A stretch of 64,000 bases of DNA, taken from NCBI GenBank assembly GCA_963970005.1, contig CAXAMN010025694.1, positions 1,135,468 to 1,199,467 of the forward strand. The letters are read 5' to 3'. Within the stretch, counting starts at the first letter, position 1, and the number at the start of each line of letters is the position of its first letter. The stretch comes from Durusdinium trenchii (Eukaryota; Sar; Dinophyceae; Suessiales; Symbiodiniaceae). A model generated the notes under the pieces. That model was not told the origin of the DNA, searched no databases, and worked only from the letters and a program-made list of their open reading frames with translations. Positions 41,291 through 52,511 of this stretch are shown here, piece by piece. A program made the position numbers and the translations under genes.

Positions 41291-44200
41291 AGATCTAAGA
41301 AACAACTGCTTAACTTAACACTTACCAAACGAAGCCCTAAATATGTCCACATTGTTTCGGGAACAAATGACGGATGGCCTGGGAGCGTGGAAGGAAACGG
41401 CAATATGTAGAAAGAGGTTTACTGCAACAACCGGTGTGTTCGATGTTGAAGACATGTTTGCTGAAGCAAGGACACCCCAAGAATAACCCAAGCGAAATCG
41501 AGAGCAACGCACACCCACCCACACCCTCCGTAATAGCAGCTCTAGGAAAGCACGGACAAACACAGCAGCAAAAATGCAAAAATTGCCACATCCGTCAAAA
41601 CAGGTAAAGCAGTAACGCACTTTCCACTCAGGCCGCACAAAACCGCATGGCACAGCGACATCACACGTCATTTGGCCACACGGTATGCCAAGGACCAGTT
41701 CTTGTACAAGTTGCCAGTTTTGAAACCACACCTCCCAGAAACTACTTCCTTACATCTAACCTGCCACGTGGCCATCTTTACCAACCTCCACCTCCGCTTC
41801 GGCCGTTGCACACTCTGGCTACCATTTCCGGCGACTGCTGCACATTTCGTCAACCTCCACCGTCAATTGGTTGAACGCTTCGGCAAGAAATTCGCATAAC
41901 ACCTCGCGATTGAGCACTCCACCCGCACAATCTCCGCAAAAAGTTCACCGTATTGCCCCCCCATCCTTGCACCTAATACCCATTAGATTTTGCACATCTG
42001 GAAACTGTCCAGTAAAAAACAGCCAACAGCCCATGCACAGCTGGAGACTGGCCAGTATAAAAGCAGTCGTGACCTGCTGGGGCAAAAACGCGCGTGGAAA
42101 AATTACTTTAAAGTGGTCATTTTGTAAAGACGTGAGGTATGGCTGGAGGAGAAAGATCAGATCATGTAATTTTGTAAAACGTGTGTTTTTGGAGCAAACT
42201 CATATTGTACGAGTCTATGGTGCCCATCCTTCTGCCTCATTGTTGGCTGCACAAAAATATGTGGTGGACGCACCAAAGCATAGTCCATTTTGCAATAAAC
42301 TGCCCTTTTGTAAGCACTAATAGTTGTGTGCTATGAATTTGCAAATTGATCTGCCAGAACTTGCGCACATTACGAAAGCTGGCAGCTGCTACCATGTGGA
42401 ACGCGATTGCCAATATGTTCAAAATGGTTCCCGGGTTTCCAAATGATGTTTGCACTGCCGGGTCGAATGCCTTCAAAAATGCTTTGACATTCTGACGGCC
42501 TTTGACAGAAGGGCACAGTCTCATAGAGGCTAAGCCTTCCAAAGGCCAGTGGCTTGGCTTACGCTGCTACAGAAAAAGGAACTGCAGCTGCACCCTTCCA
42601 AAATGAGTTCTGGTTCCTGACAAAACGAGTGACATGTGGGGGCCCCCCAAACTGATCAAGCCTGATGCACCGACATTGGAAAACCTTCATTTTTGACAAA
42701 ATAATGAAAATGAAGGGCGCAGCATTCTCAATGTTTGACTCCACTTTTTCTATGATGGGGGCTAGTGGCCAACATGTTTTTGTTGGCCCTGTCCTTTTGT
42801 ATCCTTGACATTTGGACGCACCCATGTATTTTGTAAGGGGTGTTGCTCCCAGTGTTATGGTTACATATCCCAACAAATGGCGCACCAACACATGCACTCA
42901 AAAATGCAACAACCCATCGTCATGCGCCCAGACCAGACAATCATCAAGGGGACGTCACGAATGTAAACCGGCCACCGGGCTTCAAAGATAGATCTTACAG
43001 TTTCACTTTGACGCGTCCCTTCAGGGAAGAGTAAACATGTTTCAGGATGTTGTCGCAAAGCCGCGTTATTCGCGGGAACGTTGTATTTTTTTGCCGCAGT
43101 TGCACTTCCAGCACACGAAGGCAACTGTGTAGGCCTCAACTGTATTGCTGCAAATGTGTTGGCGCATTCGTAGCAAACCGAACGTTCCCCTGCCTCCTCG
43201 CCTCAGCTAAAGCTAGGGCTGTTCCCAGTCACCTTTGCTCCTCTCCGTGCCACCCTGGTGTCCGGATGGTGTGCCCCCCCTCGCCGATGCAGCCCTTCAG
43301 CCCTTCGCTGGGAACAACCGTTGGTCAGAGTCATCACCAACAAAGAAGAACAGGAAACACACCCAGAGCAAACTGCCAAGAAACAAGAACATACATGTTC
43401 CCACCCAAAAACCCAAAGGAAGGCAACAAAGCGAAACCCAGACATAACAGAGGATCATCCACATGCCACACAACAAAGGAGAGGTCATACCAATCTCGCA
43501 CAGCAACCGGCTCTACTGCGCAGGAGAACAAGGATATTCAATGCTGTTTGACCCCCTGGTTGACTGCCCCCTGCTTGCGCTTCGTGGAGTCGCTGGCGTG
43601 CGATTCTCAGTGTGCAAAAAATGTAACTAACTCAGAGGGACGGGACACCCTAGTTCCTTTAAATTCTAAGGGAGTTGGGCATGTGGCAAAAAATGTTTTA
43701 ATTTGGAAGGTAGCTCACATAACCCAGGTGTTCCCTCCAAATCTGTAAATTACAATTTTTGACGTTCGCAAATCTCACCTTTTGCCTTCGTACCCCACCC
43801 CTTCCAATATGCCTTGTCACCCCGGGCGGGCACAGAGGCTCTCATCCACGCACCTGGAGAGAGCGCCCCTATTTCCCATGGTTTTCTTACAACATGGTAC
43901 GTGTACGACCCCTTGATTTCTGCTGCTGCTGCGGCACGACGCGGCCACCACCAAGAGGCATACGTCATTGCACACTTTTGGTCACAGAACGACGCTGCAA
44001 ATGTTCGGAGTGCAAAATTTTGAGCCACATGGCTGCCAACTCTTGCTTCGGAATGTTTGCTCTGGTGAGTTGCTGGTACCAGGTCATCAGACGTGGCCTT
44101 GACGCGATTTGCTTTCACAGGCAAGTGCCCAACTCACGGTGCCAGTCCAGGAAGTAACAACATGCGCCGGGGAGACCCCCAAAGGTTGGTTCCCAATGAG

Positions 44201-44658
44201 CATTTTAGAGCAGCAGGGTCGAGTCTAAAACCAAAATTAGTGGGAGAACGCGGAGTGCCCAACCTTTCGTTCGTCACACAGTCCGAAACGCAGATGATGC
44301 GTGTGCCTGACAGCAACAAAACGGAAAATTTACAAAGCATCTGTGTGCCTCATCCCCAGGTGAGTTCTTCGGTGCGCCCACGCCGCCACGCACATCCAGC
44401 CAAACAGGACTCTGATGCCTTTGATGAAGAGCTCCACAAAGGGCTGTACTAACAGGGTACCCTTGCATAGTAATGAGGGATTTACCCTGGGTGAGTGCCT
44501 CAGCACTTGCCCTGGGCAAAGGAGCTCTAACCCATGAGATCTCATACTCACTCCCTTTCCATACATCAGTTAGGTGAGCCTGCATGTAGTAATATTGTAG
44601 TCAAGTAGGCAGCCGTCCCTTTGCATGCTTAAGAGAAGAGCGCAAAAATTTCTCAGCG
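41291..44658. other. 3.4 kb without a supported gene
   Basis: Many short frames. The longest (plus, 43047-43748, 233 codons) is polar and Lys/Asn/Thr-rich in its second half and shows no domain. A minus frame near 43000-43040 contains FPEGTR, the acyltransferase motif III, but with no surrounding domain. I see no repeats of note. Confidence 0.4.
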
Positions 44659-44679
44659 GCAGCGTTGTCCTGGCTCAAA
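44659..44679 (+). promoter_or_regulatory. Possible spliced-leader remnant
   Basis: TGGCTCAA at 44671-44678 equals the 3' part of the dinoflagellate spliced leader (ending TTTTGGCTCAAG) and lies 5 bases before the first ATG of the intronless LRR pseudogene. The preceding 12 bases match poorly (11 of 21 overall), so it is suggestive only. Confidence 0.3.
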
Positions 44680-44683
44680 CCGA

Positions 44684-45912
44684 ATGATCTCGTACAGGCC
44701 TGAGCCAATGGCGACCCCTAGCGCCTCCAGTCTCAACTCGTCCAGGGAGAGTGAACCGATCATGGAGTGTCGACTGGTGCTCACAACCCTGTCCGGCACA
44801 GCTGTGGAAATGTCCACGAGTGTTGCCCAGTATGATAGGTTGGAGGACTTTGAAGACCATGTCGTTGACTACCTGGCCTCAGTGACAGGCCTTGATGTTT
44901 TTGGAAGTACGCTGGACTTTGTACATCCAACTATGCAAACCTACCTGGACGACTCAATTTGGGAAACCTTGCAACAAGCAGTTTACCATAGTGCTTCGGG
45001 ATTGTCTCGAAGCTCTTCACTCAAAGGAAGCCTTCGATGGCTGTCCATATCGAGATATCCCAGCAGTCAAAGTTCCCATGAACCACGCGGGAATCATTAC
45101 CTCCGGCGCCTTTCTAGCTGTGCCGCGCGTGCGCCATGTAAGCGTTGAGGCAGGCATTCGGGAAATTGGAGCCGAAGCCTGGCAATGCTGCCGCCATCTT
45201 AGAGTGGTCAGGATGCCTAGTACTGTAGTGCGAATTGCTGAAAACACCTTTCGTGGGTGCCAGTTGCTCACAATAGCATCACAGTACCAGGCTGCATTGA
45301 TTTGGGGTTCAAAGCATTCGCGGACTGTTGTTCTCTACAGTGGATCCATGCCAACGGAGGAGGAGTTAACCACTTTGGTAGTGCAACCAAACTTGGACAC
45401 TACCTTTTTACCTTCGTTCTCCAGGAAGATGGCCGCTATCAGGAGCAACAAGCCCAGAACGAAATTAGGGAACTGCCGCCTGGATGCCTGTGCTCCACCG
45501 GAATCAAGACACTAGAATTGTCTCGAGATTTCCAAGTACTAGGAGCACATGCCTGCGATAACTGCAAATTAATTGCTCACGCAGGTAGATCTCTCAAACT
45601 CCAGCATAGAGGAAATCCGGGAATTTACCTTTGTGCACTGTGTCAGACTTAAAGAAGTCCTATTGCCGTACTCAGTGCATACAATCCGAGTGAAAGCGTT
45701 TATGAACTATGCGGCACTGACGGAACTTGCTATTCCACCCTCACTGTACTACATCGCGAGCAGGGCCTTTCTAGACTGCACGTCATTTCGTAGGCTCACA
45801 AAGGAGGGGGACGTATGCAGAGGAGAATGCTTTCGCACTCTGCCCTGTCATGCGATGGCGGCAGTGGCTGCGCATGGTTCCGGACCAGGGCTGTGTGTCA
45901 GGCTTGGCCTGA
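44684..45912 (+). pseudogene. BspA-type leucine-rich repeat protein, intronless, four frameshifts
   Basis: The gene reads through four shifts of frame. Part 1 (44684-44970): MECRLVLTTLSGTAVEM, LEDFEDHVVDYLASVTG. Part 2 (about 44975-45265): QFTIVLRDCLEAL, VRHVSVEAGIREIGAEAWQC, RHLRVVRMPSTVVRIAENTF. Part 3 (45265-45570): VPGCIDLGFKAFADCCSLQ, GHYLF, PPGCLCSTGIKTLELS, GAHACDNC. Part 4 (45580-45810): VDLSNSSIEEIREFTFVHC, YSVHTIRVKAFMNYAALTEL, PPSLYYIASRAFLDCTSF. Part 5 (45810-45912): TYAEENAFALCPVMRW and a stop. Repeats of the form I-x2-IG-x2-AF-x2-C-x2-L-x3-x-LP are typical LRR_5/BspA units. Nothing else is missing and no intron is needed, so the copy looks like a decayed retrocopy. One break follows a run of five G, so some breaks could be assembly indels. 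Confidence 0.75.
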
Positions 45913-46199
45913 GCTCATCCACTCCTGCTTGACTGGAACGTCGAAGGCACCATAGCATATACATGCCAGTGCGCACACCTAACTCCATAGGCCAAAAAAT
46001 GTAGGCTGCAAAGAGGACCTGCAGGTAAAGTGTACCTGCTCGCTTTCCAGCACGCCCACCAGCATGCCACAGGACTATGCCAGTTAAGCAAAGGCCTAGA
46101 CAGCCACAGCTGGCCAATCAGTGTAGATCAGCTGCGTGCCAATTGCGTCTCAACCTCCTGCTGTTAGTGAGTCGACCTGGCTAAACTCTGCATATTGGT
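45913..46199. other. No gene seen
   Basis: 3' flank of the LRR pseudogene. No structure recognised. Confidence 0.4.
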
Positions 46200-46400
46200 A
46201 AGGGGAGCAAAGCGAGAAAAACGGGAACCCAAACCAAAAACAATCCCCCCAACACCATAACCCCAAAACAAAAAAACAGCACCAGGGGACCCCAACAACC
46301 AATGTGGGCAGAGTTTCGCTCTGTACTAAAGTGAGACATGTGAAACGTGAAAGATCGTTGAACTAACTAGTCGGGCCTGAATTCACGAAGTATGCCACTC
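46200..46400 (-). repeat. Inverted partial copy of the LRR/helicase flank repeat
   Basis: Read on the minus strand it gives GAATTCAGGCCC, CGTTTCACATGTCTCAC, TACAGAGCG and then a GT-rich tract, in the same order as 52275-52420, 55270-55410 and 57062-57215. Confidence 0.55.
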
Positions 46401-46935
46401 AATGTACTGGGACTTCGTATGTTGTCCTTGAAGGCCATTCACCAGTAGCCTTCGAGAGCAGACAAGGGGCAGGGTCGCCCTTGCCAGGTTAGGTTGCAGG
46501 CACTTCAGCCACATCCGATTGGTCGACAGATCAGCTGGTGCGAACTATTTGCAGCACTTCAGTTCAGCAATGATCGTTACCGGTCATCAAAAGTTGCAAT
46601 GCGATACAGGCCTTGGAAAACAGCTATCCTACGGCACAGCAATTACACACGGCTGCACTAGCAAAGGCGACTGTGGCCGGTCGTGGGCACGGAGGTGGTG
46701 GACATTGCAAACAAGCGTAGCTGCAGGCAACCTACAGACCTCCCTCAAACACGGGGAGGCTGCACACACCCTCCCAAAAGCTTCCGGGCAGGCAGGTAGG
46801 AGCTTGGAAGGCGTGTAAAAGTGCAAAATGGGATGGACAGAGCGGTCATCAGAGATCACTGTTCCCAGACACGCATGGCCCTCTGTGGCGAGACCGGTTT
46901 CTGCTAGGGTTTTTGGACCCCAAACTGGTGTCCAG
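46401..46935. other. No supported gene
   Basis: Contains CGAGACCGGTTTCTGCTAGGGTTTTTGG at 46890-46917, whose complement recurs at 48074-48110. Nothing coding recognised. Confidence 0.4.
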
Positions 46936-47815
46936 AAAATTCACTTTTTTCGATCCCTTGAAGGAGCAAAAAGCTTGGAAAACCTGTGAGGTTTGAGAAT
47001 TGCTGGGAAGAAAGCGTTCGGCCTGTATGCTGTTCTTGATCGAAAGCAATCAAGCTTACGGATCAATGGTCAGCTGCCTTTTTTCGGCAGTCTGATTGCA
47101 GCCTTGCACGCTTGGTGCACGTTTGTTTGCTACAAAGCTTATGGTGGACATCCGCCGTGAGTCGACCTAGCGCCCTGAGATCAAACGTTGTGAACCCCTT
47201 CTTCGTATTTTGTGGTCTGTCTTAATTTTGGGTGAGAGGAAAGAAGGGTGGGGAGATGTTAAGCGAAGGTTTGGCGCCGTGGAGCCTGTCATGTTTGCGT
47301 ATGTTTACAGGAGCCATCTCTGGTCGTTCACTATGGCAAGGAAACCTTGTTTCGTTTTATTTGACGTCGTTGTTTGATGCATGTTGCGCAGGATGGGGTT
47401 TTGAAAAGATATTGTTGAGGTTTTGGGCTCACGTCCTTGATGTTTGTTGCAAGCTACGCCAGGCTTCCGCCCGGGTCCCGGTTACATCTTAGCGTCAACG
47501 TCCCAATTTTCCCTTGCACTATATAGGGTTTTTTGCGGTTACAATCAAGCTCTGGGTTGGGTCAGACCGTCTATTACAGTGCGCTAGGCCACCTCGTACC
47601 ACTTCATTCAATGCGCGGTACCGCCTCGGTACCGCTCGGGCCCTCTATTACAATGCGCGGTACCGCGTCGGTACCGCTTCGGAACCGCTCGGGCCCTCCA
47701 TTACAATGCGCGGCGCCGCCTCAGTACCGCTCGGGCCCTCTATTACAACGCGCGGTACCGTACCGCTTCGGTACCGCTCGGGCCCTCTATTACAGTGCGC
47801 GGTACCGACACCCCG
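46936..47815 (+). repeat. Direct repeat block, copy 1
   Basis: Matches 49106-49790 closely over its whole length, from AAAATTCACTTTTTT to the GGTACC minisatellite. Copy 1 has an extra segment of about 80 bp (about 47166-47245) after GAGTCGAC. Confidence 0.85.
47585..47815. repeat. GGTACCG-rich minisatellite, about five units
   Basis: Units of 33-43 bp: CGCTCGGGCCCTCTATTACA, ATGCGCGGTACCGCCTCGGT. Copy 2 at about 49684-49785 has about three units. Confidence 0.85.
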
Positions 47816-48144
47816 TTTGCGTTTTACAAAGTTTTAATTGGACCGGAGTGAGGAACTTCCAAGAAAACACAAAGACCAACAGACAGCCACGAAACGAAAC
47901 CTTAACATTGTAGTCCCGGCGCTTCTTCAAACGGGGCGCTCCACACTTGCGCCAAGGCGTTCCAAGTGTACTTCGCGCTCAACCATTCTTAACAAATGCT
48001 TGGGCGTGGGCTTGGCTATTGACGTATCCAAAAATGAATTGCGTTTTCGGCGGAATTTGTGGCCTTCATTTTGGGGTTCAAAAACCCTAGCAAAACCGGT
48101 CTCGCCATGGAGGGCCTCCCCAGTTGAACTGTTGAACTGTTGAA
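47816..48144. other. Spacer of the direct repeat, no gene
   Basis: Non-coding. 48074-48110 is the reverse complement of 46881-46920. Confidence 0.5.
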
Positions 48145-48890
48145 CTGGGGGCCCACTTTGGCGACCCCGGAATCCATTGCGTTTTTGGTTCTTGTTTTTG
48201 AGGCCGCCAATGGACAAGATTTTCGCCTGCGTCGCGACCCGGTTGTTCTGGCATGGTGACAACAACGCCCAGTGTTTTGGTTGGTCGGTTGCTTGTGGTT
48301 TGTTGGTTAGGGTGAACGTGAAAAGGTTGGCTTTGCGTAAGTCTGTTGGATGTTGTTTGGTTCTTGGTTGTAGGTTTGGGCAGAGGACCTCGGTTGGAGA
48401 ACCAATTGCTTTATGGTTCTCTGCCGGGTTGTGTTTTCCCGGGGAATATGCGCGCGTGTGGCCATTGGGCCGGAGATTGGTGTTCACCGTGTGTTGGCAG
48501 GTTTTGACACGTTAACTTTCCAATCGATAATTGTCCACTTCTTTGGCACTTGCCCAAAAAATGGGCCCGCGGGGCCTCGCTTCCACCGCAAGCAGGTCGG
48601 ACTGGAGACCACTAGTATCCAAAGGCAAGTCGCATAGTGGTCCTGCAAACTTGTTTTATTCTATAAATAAGTCTATTCTCCCACAGCGTGATTGCAGGAC
48701 CCGTGCTCTCTCCCTGCAGTTTCCACTCCAGCTGGTCCTGCGCGGCCCTGCGTCAACGCCGCCCGGCTTCCAGAGACCAGCTGACCACGACGCGCGCGAA
48801 AATCTTGTCCATTGACGGCCCCAAAACCAAGCGCCAAAAACGCAGTGAATTCCAGGGTCGCCAAAGTGGGCCTCCCCACTTCAAGAACGT
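48145..48890. repeat. Inverted repeat with arms of about 100 bp
   Basis: 48150-48245 (CCACTTTGGCGACCCCGGAA ... ATGGACAAGATTTTCGC) is complementary, at roughly 85 percent by eye, to 48785-48880 (GCGAAAATCTTGTCCATTGA ... GGTCGCCAAAGTGG). The spacer of about 540 bp has a plus frame without known domain and a GT-rich stretch. Confidence 0.7.
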
Positions 48891-49042
48891 GTGTGGGCAT
48901 AAACGTTCGCAGGGCGTGGAGAACAATTGCTCGCGGCGCTGCAAAACCATGGAAAGCGGCATGCAAAACTTCTGTCGCGTGCCTGCGGAAACACTCGAAA
49001 CTTGCACTATTTTCCGCGCGGCAAAAATTTTGCCGACAAAAC

Positions 49043-49086
49043 GGCCCCCGTTTTGGCGTCCAGAAACGGACCCCAAAACGGGGGCC
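49043..49086. repeat. 14-bp perfect inverted repeat
   Basis: GGCCCCCGTTTTGG (49043-49056) and CCAAAACGGGGGCC (49073-49086) with a 16-base loop, at the left edge of direct repeat copy 2. Confidence 0.8.
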
Positions 49087-49105
49087 AAGTCGTCCGGACA
49101 CAAGC

Positions 49106-49790
49106 AAAATTCACTTTTTTTCGATCCCTCGAAGGAGCAAAAGGCTTGGAAAACCTGTGAGGTTTGAGAATTGCTGGGAAGAAAGCGTTCGGCCTGTATG
49201 ATGTTCTTAATCGAAAGCAATCGTGGTCAGCTGCTTTTTTCGGCAGTCTGATTGCAGCCTTGCACGCTTGGTGCATGTTTGTTTGCTACAAAGCTTGTGG
49301 TGGACATCCGCCGTGAGTCGACGGGTGGGGAGATGTTAAGCGAAGGTTTGGCGCCGTGGAGCCTGTCTTGTTTGCGTATGTTCACAGGAGCCATCTCTGG
49401 TCGTTCACTGTGGCAAGGAAACCTTGTTTCGTTGTTTGACGTCGTTGTTTGATGCATGTTGCGCAGGATGGGGTTTTGGAAAGATATTGTTGAGGTTTGG
49501 GCTCAGTCCTTGATGTTTGTTGCAAGCTACGCCAGGCTTCTGCCCGGGTCCCGGTTTCATCTTAGCGTCAACGTGCAAATTTTCCCTTGCACGCACTATA
49601 TAGGATTTTTTGCGGTTACAATCAAGCTCTGGGTTTGGGTTGGGTCAGACCGTCTATTCAATGCGCTAAACCACCTCGTTCATTACGGCTCGGGCCCTAT
49701 TGCAATGCGCGGTACCGCCTCAGCACCGTTTGGGCCCTCTATTACAATGCGCGGCGCCGCCTCGGTACCGCTCGGGCCTTCTCTAGACAT
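49106..49790 (+). repeat. Direct repeat block, copy 2
   Basis: Copy of 46936-47815, 2.17 kb downstream, lacking the segment of about 80 bp and with fewer GGTACC units. Confidence 0.85.
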
Positions 49791-49915
49791 GCTCCTGGCC
49801 ACTTCTGGTCACATTCCACTCAATCCTGCTGAGGTGGTCAAAGTGAACACACTCCAAGGAGGAAGATCCCTGCTCAGGCTCCAACCCCAAGGACAGAAAG
49901 AACGAAAAAGTTCCA

Positions 49916-50380
49916 CTAGACAGAGGTGCTAGGTATCCACACACTGCACAGGCCCACACTTTTCACATTGGCGGGTGATTGGCGCGTGTAGAGGATTGGG
50001 ACCCAGGTGAGAACCTCAGTTCTTCGTCTGTGGAAGTCTGCACTCAGCCAATCTTGCACAAAGATCTTCCCCCCAGCCCAGGGCTGCTGCAGAAGTTTTT
50101 TTTNNNNNNNNNNTTTCTTTAGTGTGCACTCCCACAACGAGCAGAGGGTTGTCTTCAGCTTCTTCATCTTTGGGTCGGTAGCCGTAGCCCCCTTGCACTG
50201 CCGCTCCATGGCTACAACCAAGTCGGGCAGGATCTGCACTGGGAGATAGACAAAGAGGTCATTGGTGGGTAGCGTTTGCTCACCATACTCCATTCCCCTA
50301 ACAAAGGACATGATGACCGTTTGCATAAAGGTGAGGGCATCGACATCTTTTTCTTTTGTTTTCTGTGGCTTCACAGCCAC
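49916..50380 (-). CDS. Fragment of unrecognised gene, interrupted by assembly gap
   Basis: The minus frame reads KEKDVDALTFMQTVIMSFVR, NDLFVYLPVQILPDLVVAME and KMKKLKTTLCSLWECTLK before running into ten Ns at 50104-50113. The sequence below the gap continues in an open frame. It probably follows the Ser-rich exon at 50420-51397 after an intron (acceptor near GTGGCTTCACAG region). Function unknown. Confidence 0.4.
   Translation of the reverse strand: MAVKPQKTKEKDVDALTFMQTVIMSFVRGMEYGEQTLPTNDLFVYLPVQILPDLVVAMERQCKGATATDPKMKKLKTTLCSLWECTLKKXXXXKKLLQQPWAGGKIFVQDWLSADFHRRRTEVLTWVPILYTRQSPANVKSVGLCSVWIPSTSV
50104..50113. other. Assembly gap (10 N)
   Basis: Ten ambiguous bases between T runs; the gap may hide a longer homopolymer or repeat. 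Confidence 1.
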
Positions 50381-50419
50381 TGCCTGAGCTGTTCCTGTAC
50401 CCTGGTGCCTGTGTTGATT

Positions 50420-51395
50420 TCAGGAACAGCACCTTGCGATAAAGGAAAGCAGGCCATACTGCCAGAAACGAGGGCTTGCATAAAGGGCTAATTCTCTGGC
50501 TGCTCGAGCCGCACTTTGATAGTCGTACAGTGCCTGCATGGCTCTCTGCTCAGATTCCAGCTGGAGATCAGTGGCAGCAGTGCCTCCTCGTTCTGCATGC
50601 CCTTGATCACTGGCAATATCAATTTCTGTCATGGCGTGTGGGCGCTCTTGCATTGATCCTGAGTGGAGCCTCCTCCTTTGAGCAGTCCGACTGGCGAGAT
50701 CTGCTAGTGTGGCCGGTGGTTGTTCGTGTTCAGGGATGCTACCAGGCGGTTGCTTGGATGCTGGAGCAAGTAATTGCCGTAGCTTTTTGGACTGAGCTCT
50801 CCCTGCACTGGCCTTAGACCCCGGTCTTCGTTTGATTGGAGACTCAGAGGAGTGCGATGTAGAGCTGTCACCTTGGGGGTCCACGCCCTGCGGGGGCAGT
50901 GTACTGCTTACCTCATCTTCTGCTGCCAGCATTTCGTCTTGTGCTGGTCGTGTTTCGGAGGAGGCCGGATGATTGCTAAGGCAATCACCCTCATCTGCAG
51001 AGGAGGTGGTAGCACTGTCACTGTCCTCCATGCGCGCGTCGTCTTCCTCCGGCTGCACTGCGCTCGGCATGGTGGGCGACTCTGAGGAGGAGCTGTGGAC
51101 AGAGACTGCTTCACTTGCTTCTTCGTCGGCCATTGTGGCATCTGTCGCCGCAGGAGAGGACAGGGGCTGTCCCGCTTGTACACCGTGTTCCTCTTCTGTG
51201 GCACGGTCAGAGACAGAGAGGATATCAGGTGTTGCACTTGGCTGAGGCCAATAACAGCCGTGCACTAAAAGGCCCGGTTGCGGCGGCAGGACAAGTTCAG
51301 ACCCGGGGGCATCCAGGACTGGCTGTACTCTCCATGCATCACAAAAGTACACGGTGCAAGGCTTCAAAGATGCAGTCCTGTGCACTGCGCTGTTC
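50420..51395 (-). CDS. Acidic, Ser/Glu-rich protein segment, unrecognised
   Basis: About 325 open codons without an ATG at the upstream end, so it is an internal exon or continues from the P-loop frame at 51430-51560. It contains CTVYFCDAWRVQPVLDAPGS, then a long acidic serine-rich stretch (VSVHSSSSESPTMPSA, DDARMEDSDSATTSSADEGD) and a basic patch SPIKRRPGSKASAGRAQSKK. This is typical of disordered regulatory regions of nuclear proteins. The frame ends ALYASPRFWQYGLLSFIA just before a possible AAG/GTGCTG donor. Confidence 0.45.
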
Positions 51396-51429
51396 ACCGG
51401 TGCATGGCGTTGGTTGATAGCGCAGGGAG

Positions 51430-51560
51430 CTTCCTACGCTGCACCTTTGCCCAGGGCCAAAGCTATTTGTGAAGCCAGTGATCTATGGAGAGACGACTTT
51501 CCAGAACCTGCACCAAAGACCAGCAATGCTTTCGCAGCGGGAATGGTGTATAAGCACACC
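51430..51560 (-). CDS. P-loop segment of a helicase-like or NTPase gene
   Basis: The minus frame reads IPAAKALLVFGAGSGKSSLH and RSLASQIALALGKG. GAGSGKS is a Walker A motif after a hydrophobic strand. It is upstream, on the same strand, of the Ser-rich exon. It could be the motif I of a second copy of the helicase whose later motifs are at 52.5-54 kb. No Walker B seen. Confidence 0.45.
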
Positions 51561-51653
51561 GCCAGGAAGCTATGGCAAGTGAAAAGTGCAAACACTAAGT
51601 AGGGTCGTCAATCTCTTTCGCCATTCGCAATACAGTGAGCCAATAGGAATGAG

Positions 51654-52510
51654 AGCCTTAGCTCCTCGTTCCCAACAGGCGGGTGGTGGCAATGGAGGAT
51701 GCCCAGGGGGAACCTTAGTTCCCTCTGTTGATGTCCGACATTTCCAGTTTTGTACAAAGAGGTACAGATACCATGCTAGGATAGGTTCAATGTCTCACCT
51801 GTTTCACACGGGCCTTACACGCAACTGAACAATTTTTGCAATGACGCAGCACTTCTCGAAGTTAGGGGACACCCCTTTTGTCACCTCTGTGTGCCAAAGG
51901 GTGCCGAGATGACCTCCCTTCGGGGGGATGAGCCTTTCGCACCCTTACCTGCAGGCTTTCGTCGTTCGCTATGGCTGCCACTGTCTGAACACTACCTACT
52001 ACTATGCCTCTTGACTTGTATGCGCAACCAGTTGCATGGGTTGTGCTACAAGAAAGGTATTTTCCACGGCGTGATCTACATAGCAACCACTGATCCACTT
52101 TGATATGGATATAACCTGCGTTAGAGCATATCAATGCTCGGGACCTGCATCGTGACCATGTTTTTGCCACACCGTGCAGTGGCCGCTGGTCACTGGTAAT
52201 TGTGATGTGAAGTCCATTTGACGACTTCTTGAAGACTTTGCTAGAGCACAAACCCTCGCTGCCATGCTCTTCGTTCGAGAATTCAGGCCCATCGATAGTC
52301 AGCAGTCATCGTTTCACTTGTTTCACCTTAGCACAGAGGAAAGACTACAGAATGGTGGAGACTCGGCCTTTGGGCTGTGGTTGGCGGTTGTTTTTTGTGG
52401 TTGGGTTGTCTTTGTCCTTTTCTCCACCAGGTCACCATCTGACTGTATTTCCCTTCCTTCAATGATGATCTGGGCACCATGCCCACACGGCGTCCGTACT
52501 CGTGGAAAAA
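51654..52510. repeat. LRR/helicase flank repeat, copy 1
   Basis: 857 bp that match 54649-55500 closely, from GCCTTAGCTCCTCGTTCCCA to CACACGGCGTCCGTACTCGT. Includes GAATTCAGGCCC, TTTCACTTGTTTCACCTTAG and a GT-rich tract. Confidence 0.9.
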
Positions 52511-52511
52511 A

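Noticed and set aside
42861..43139. FPEGTR motif resembling acyltransferase (PlsC) motif III
   Set aside because: Only the six residues match; no HX4D motif or domain around it.
43047..43748. 233-codon plus frame
   Set aside because: Open by chance in low-complexity A-rich sequence; no domain and no partner exons.
44020..44037. TTGAGCCACATGGCTGCC, resembling the spliced leader on the minus strand
   Set aside because: Needs a gap and mismatches, and no coding sequence follows on that strand.
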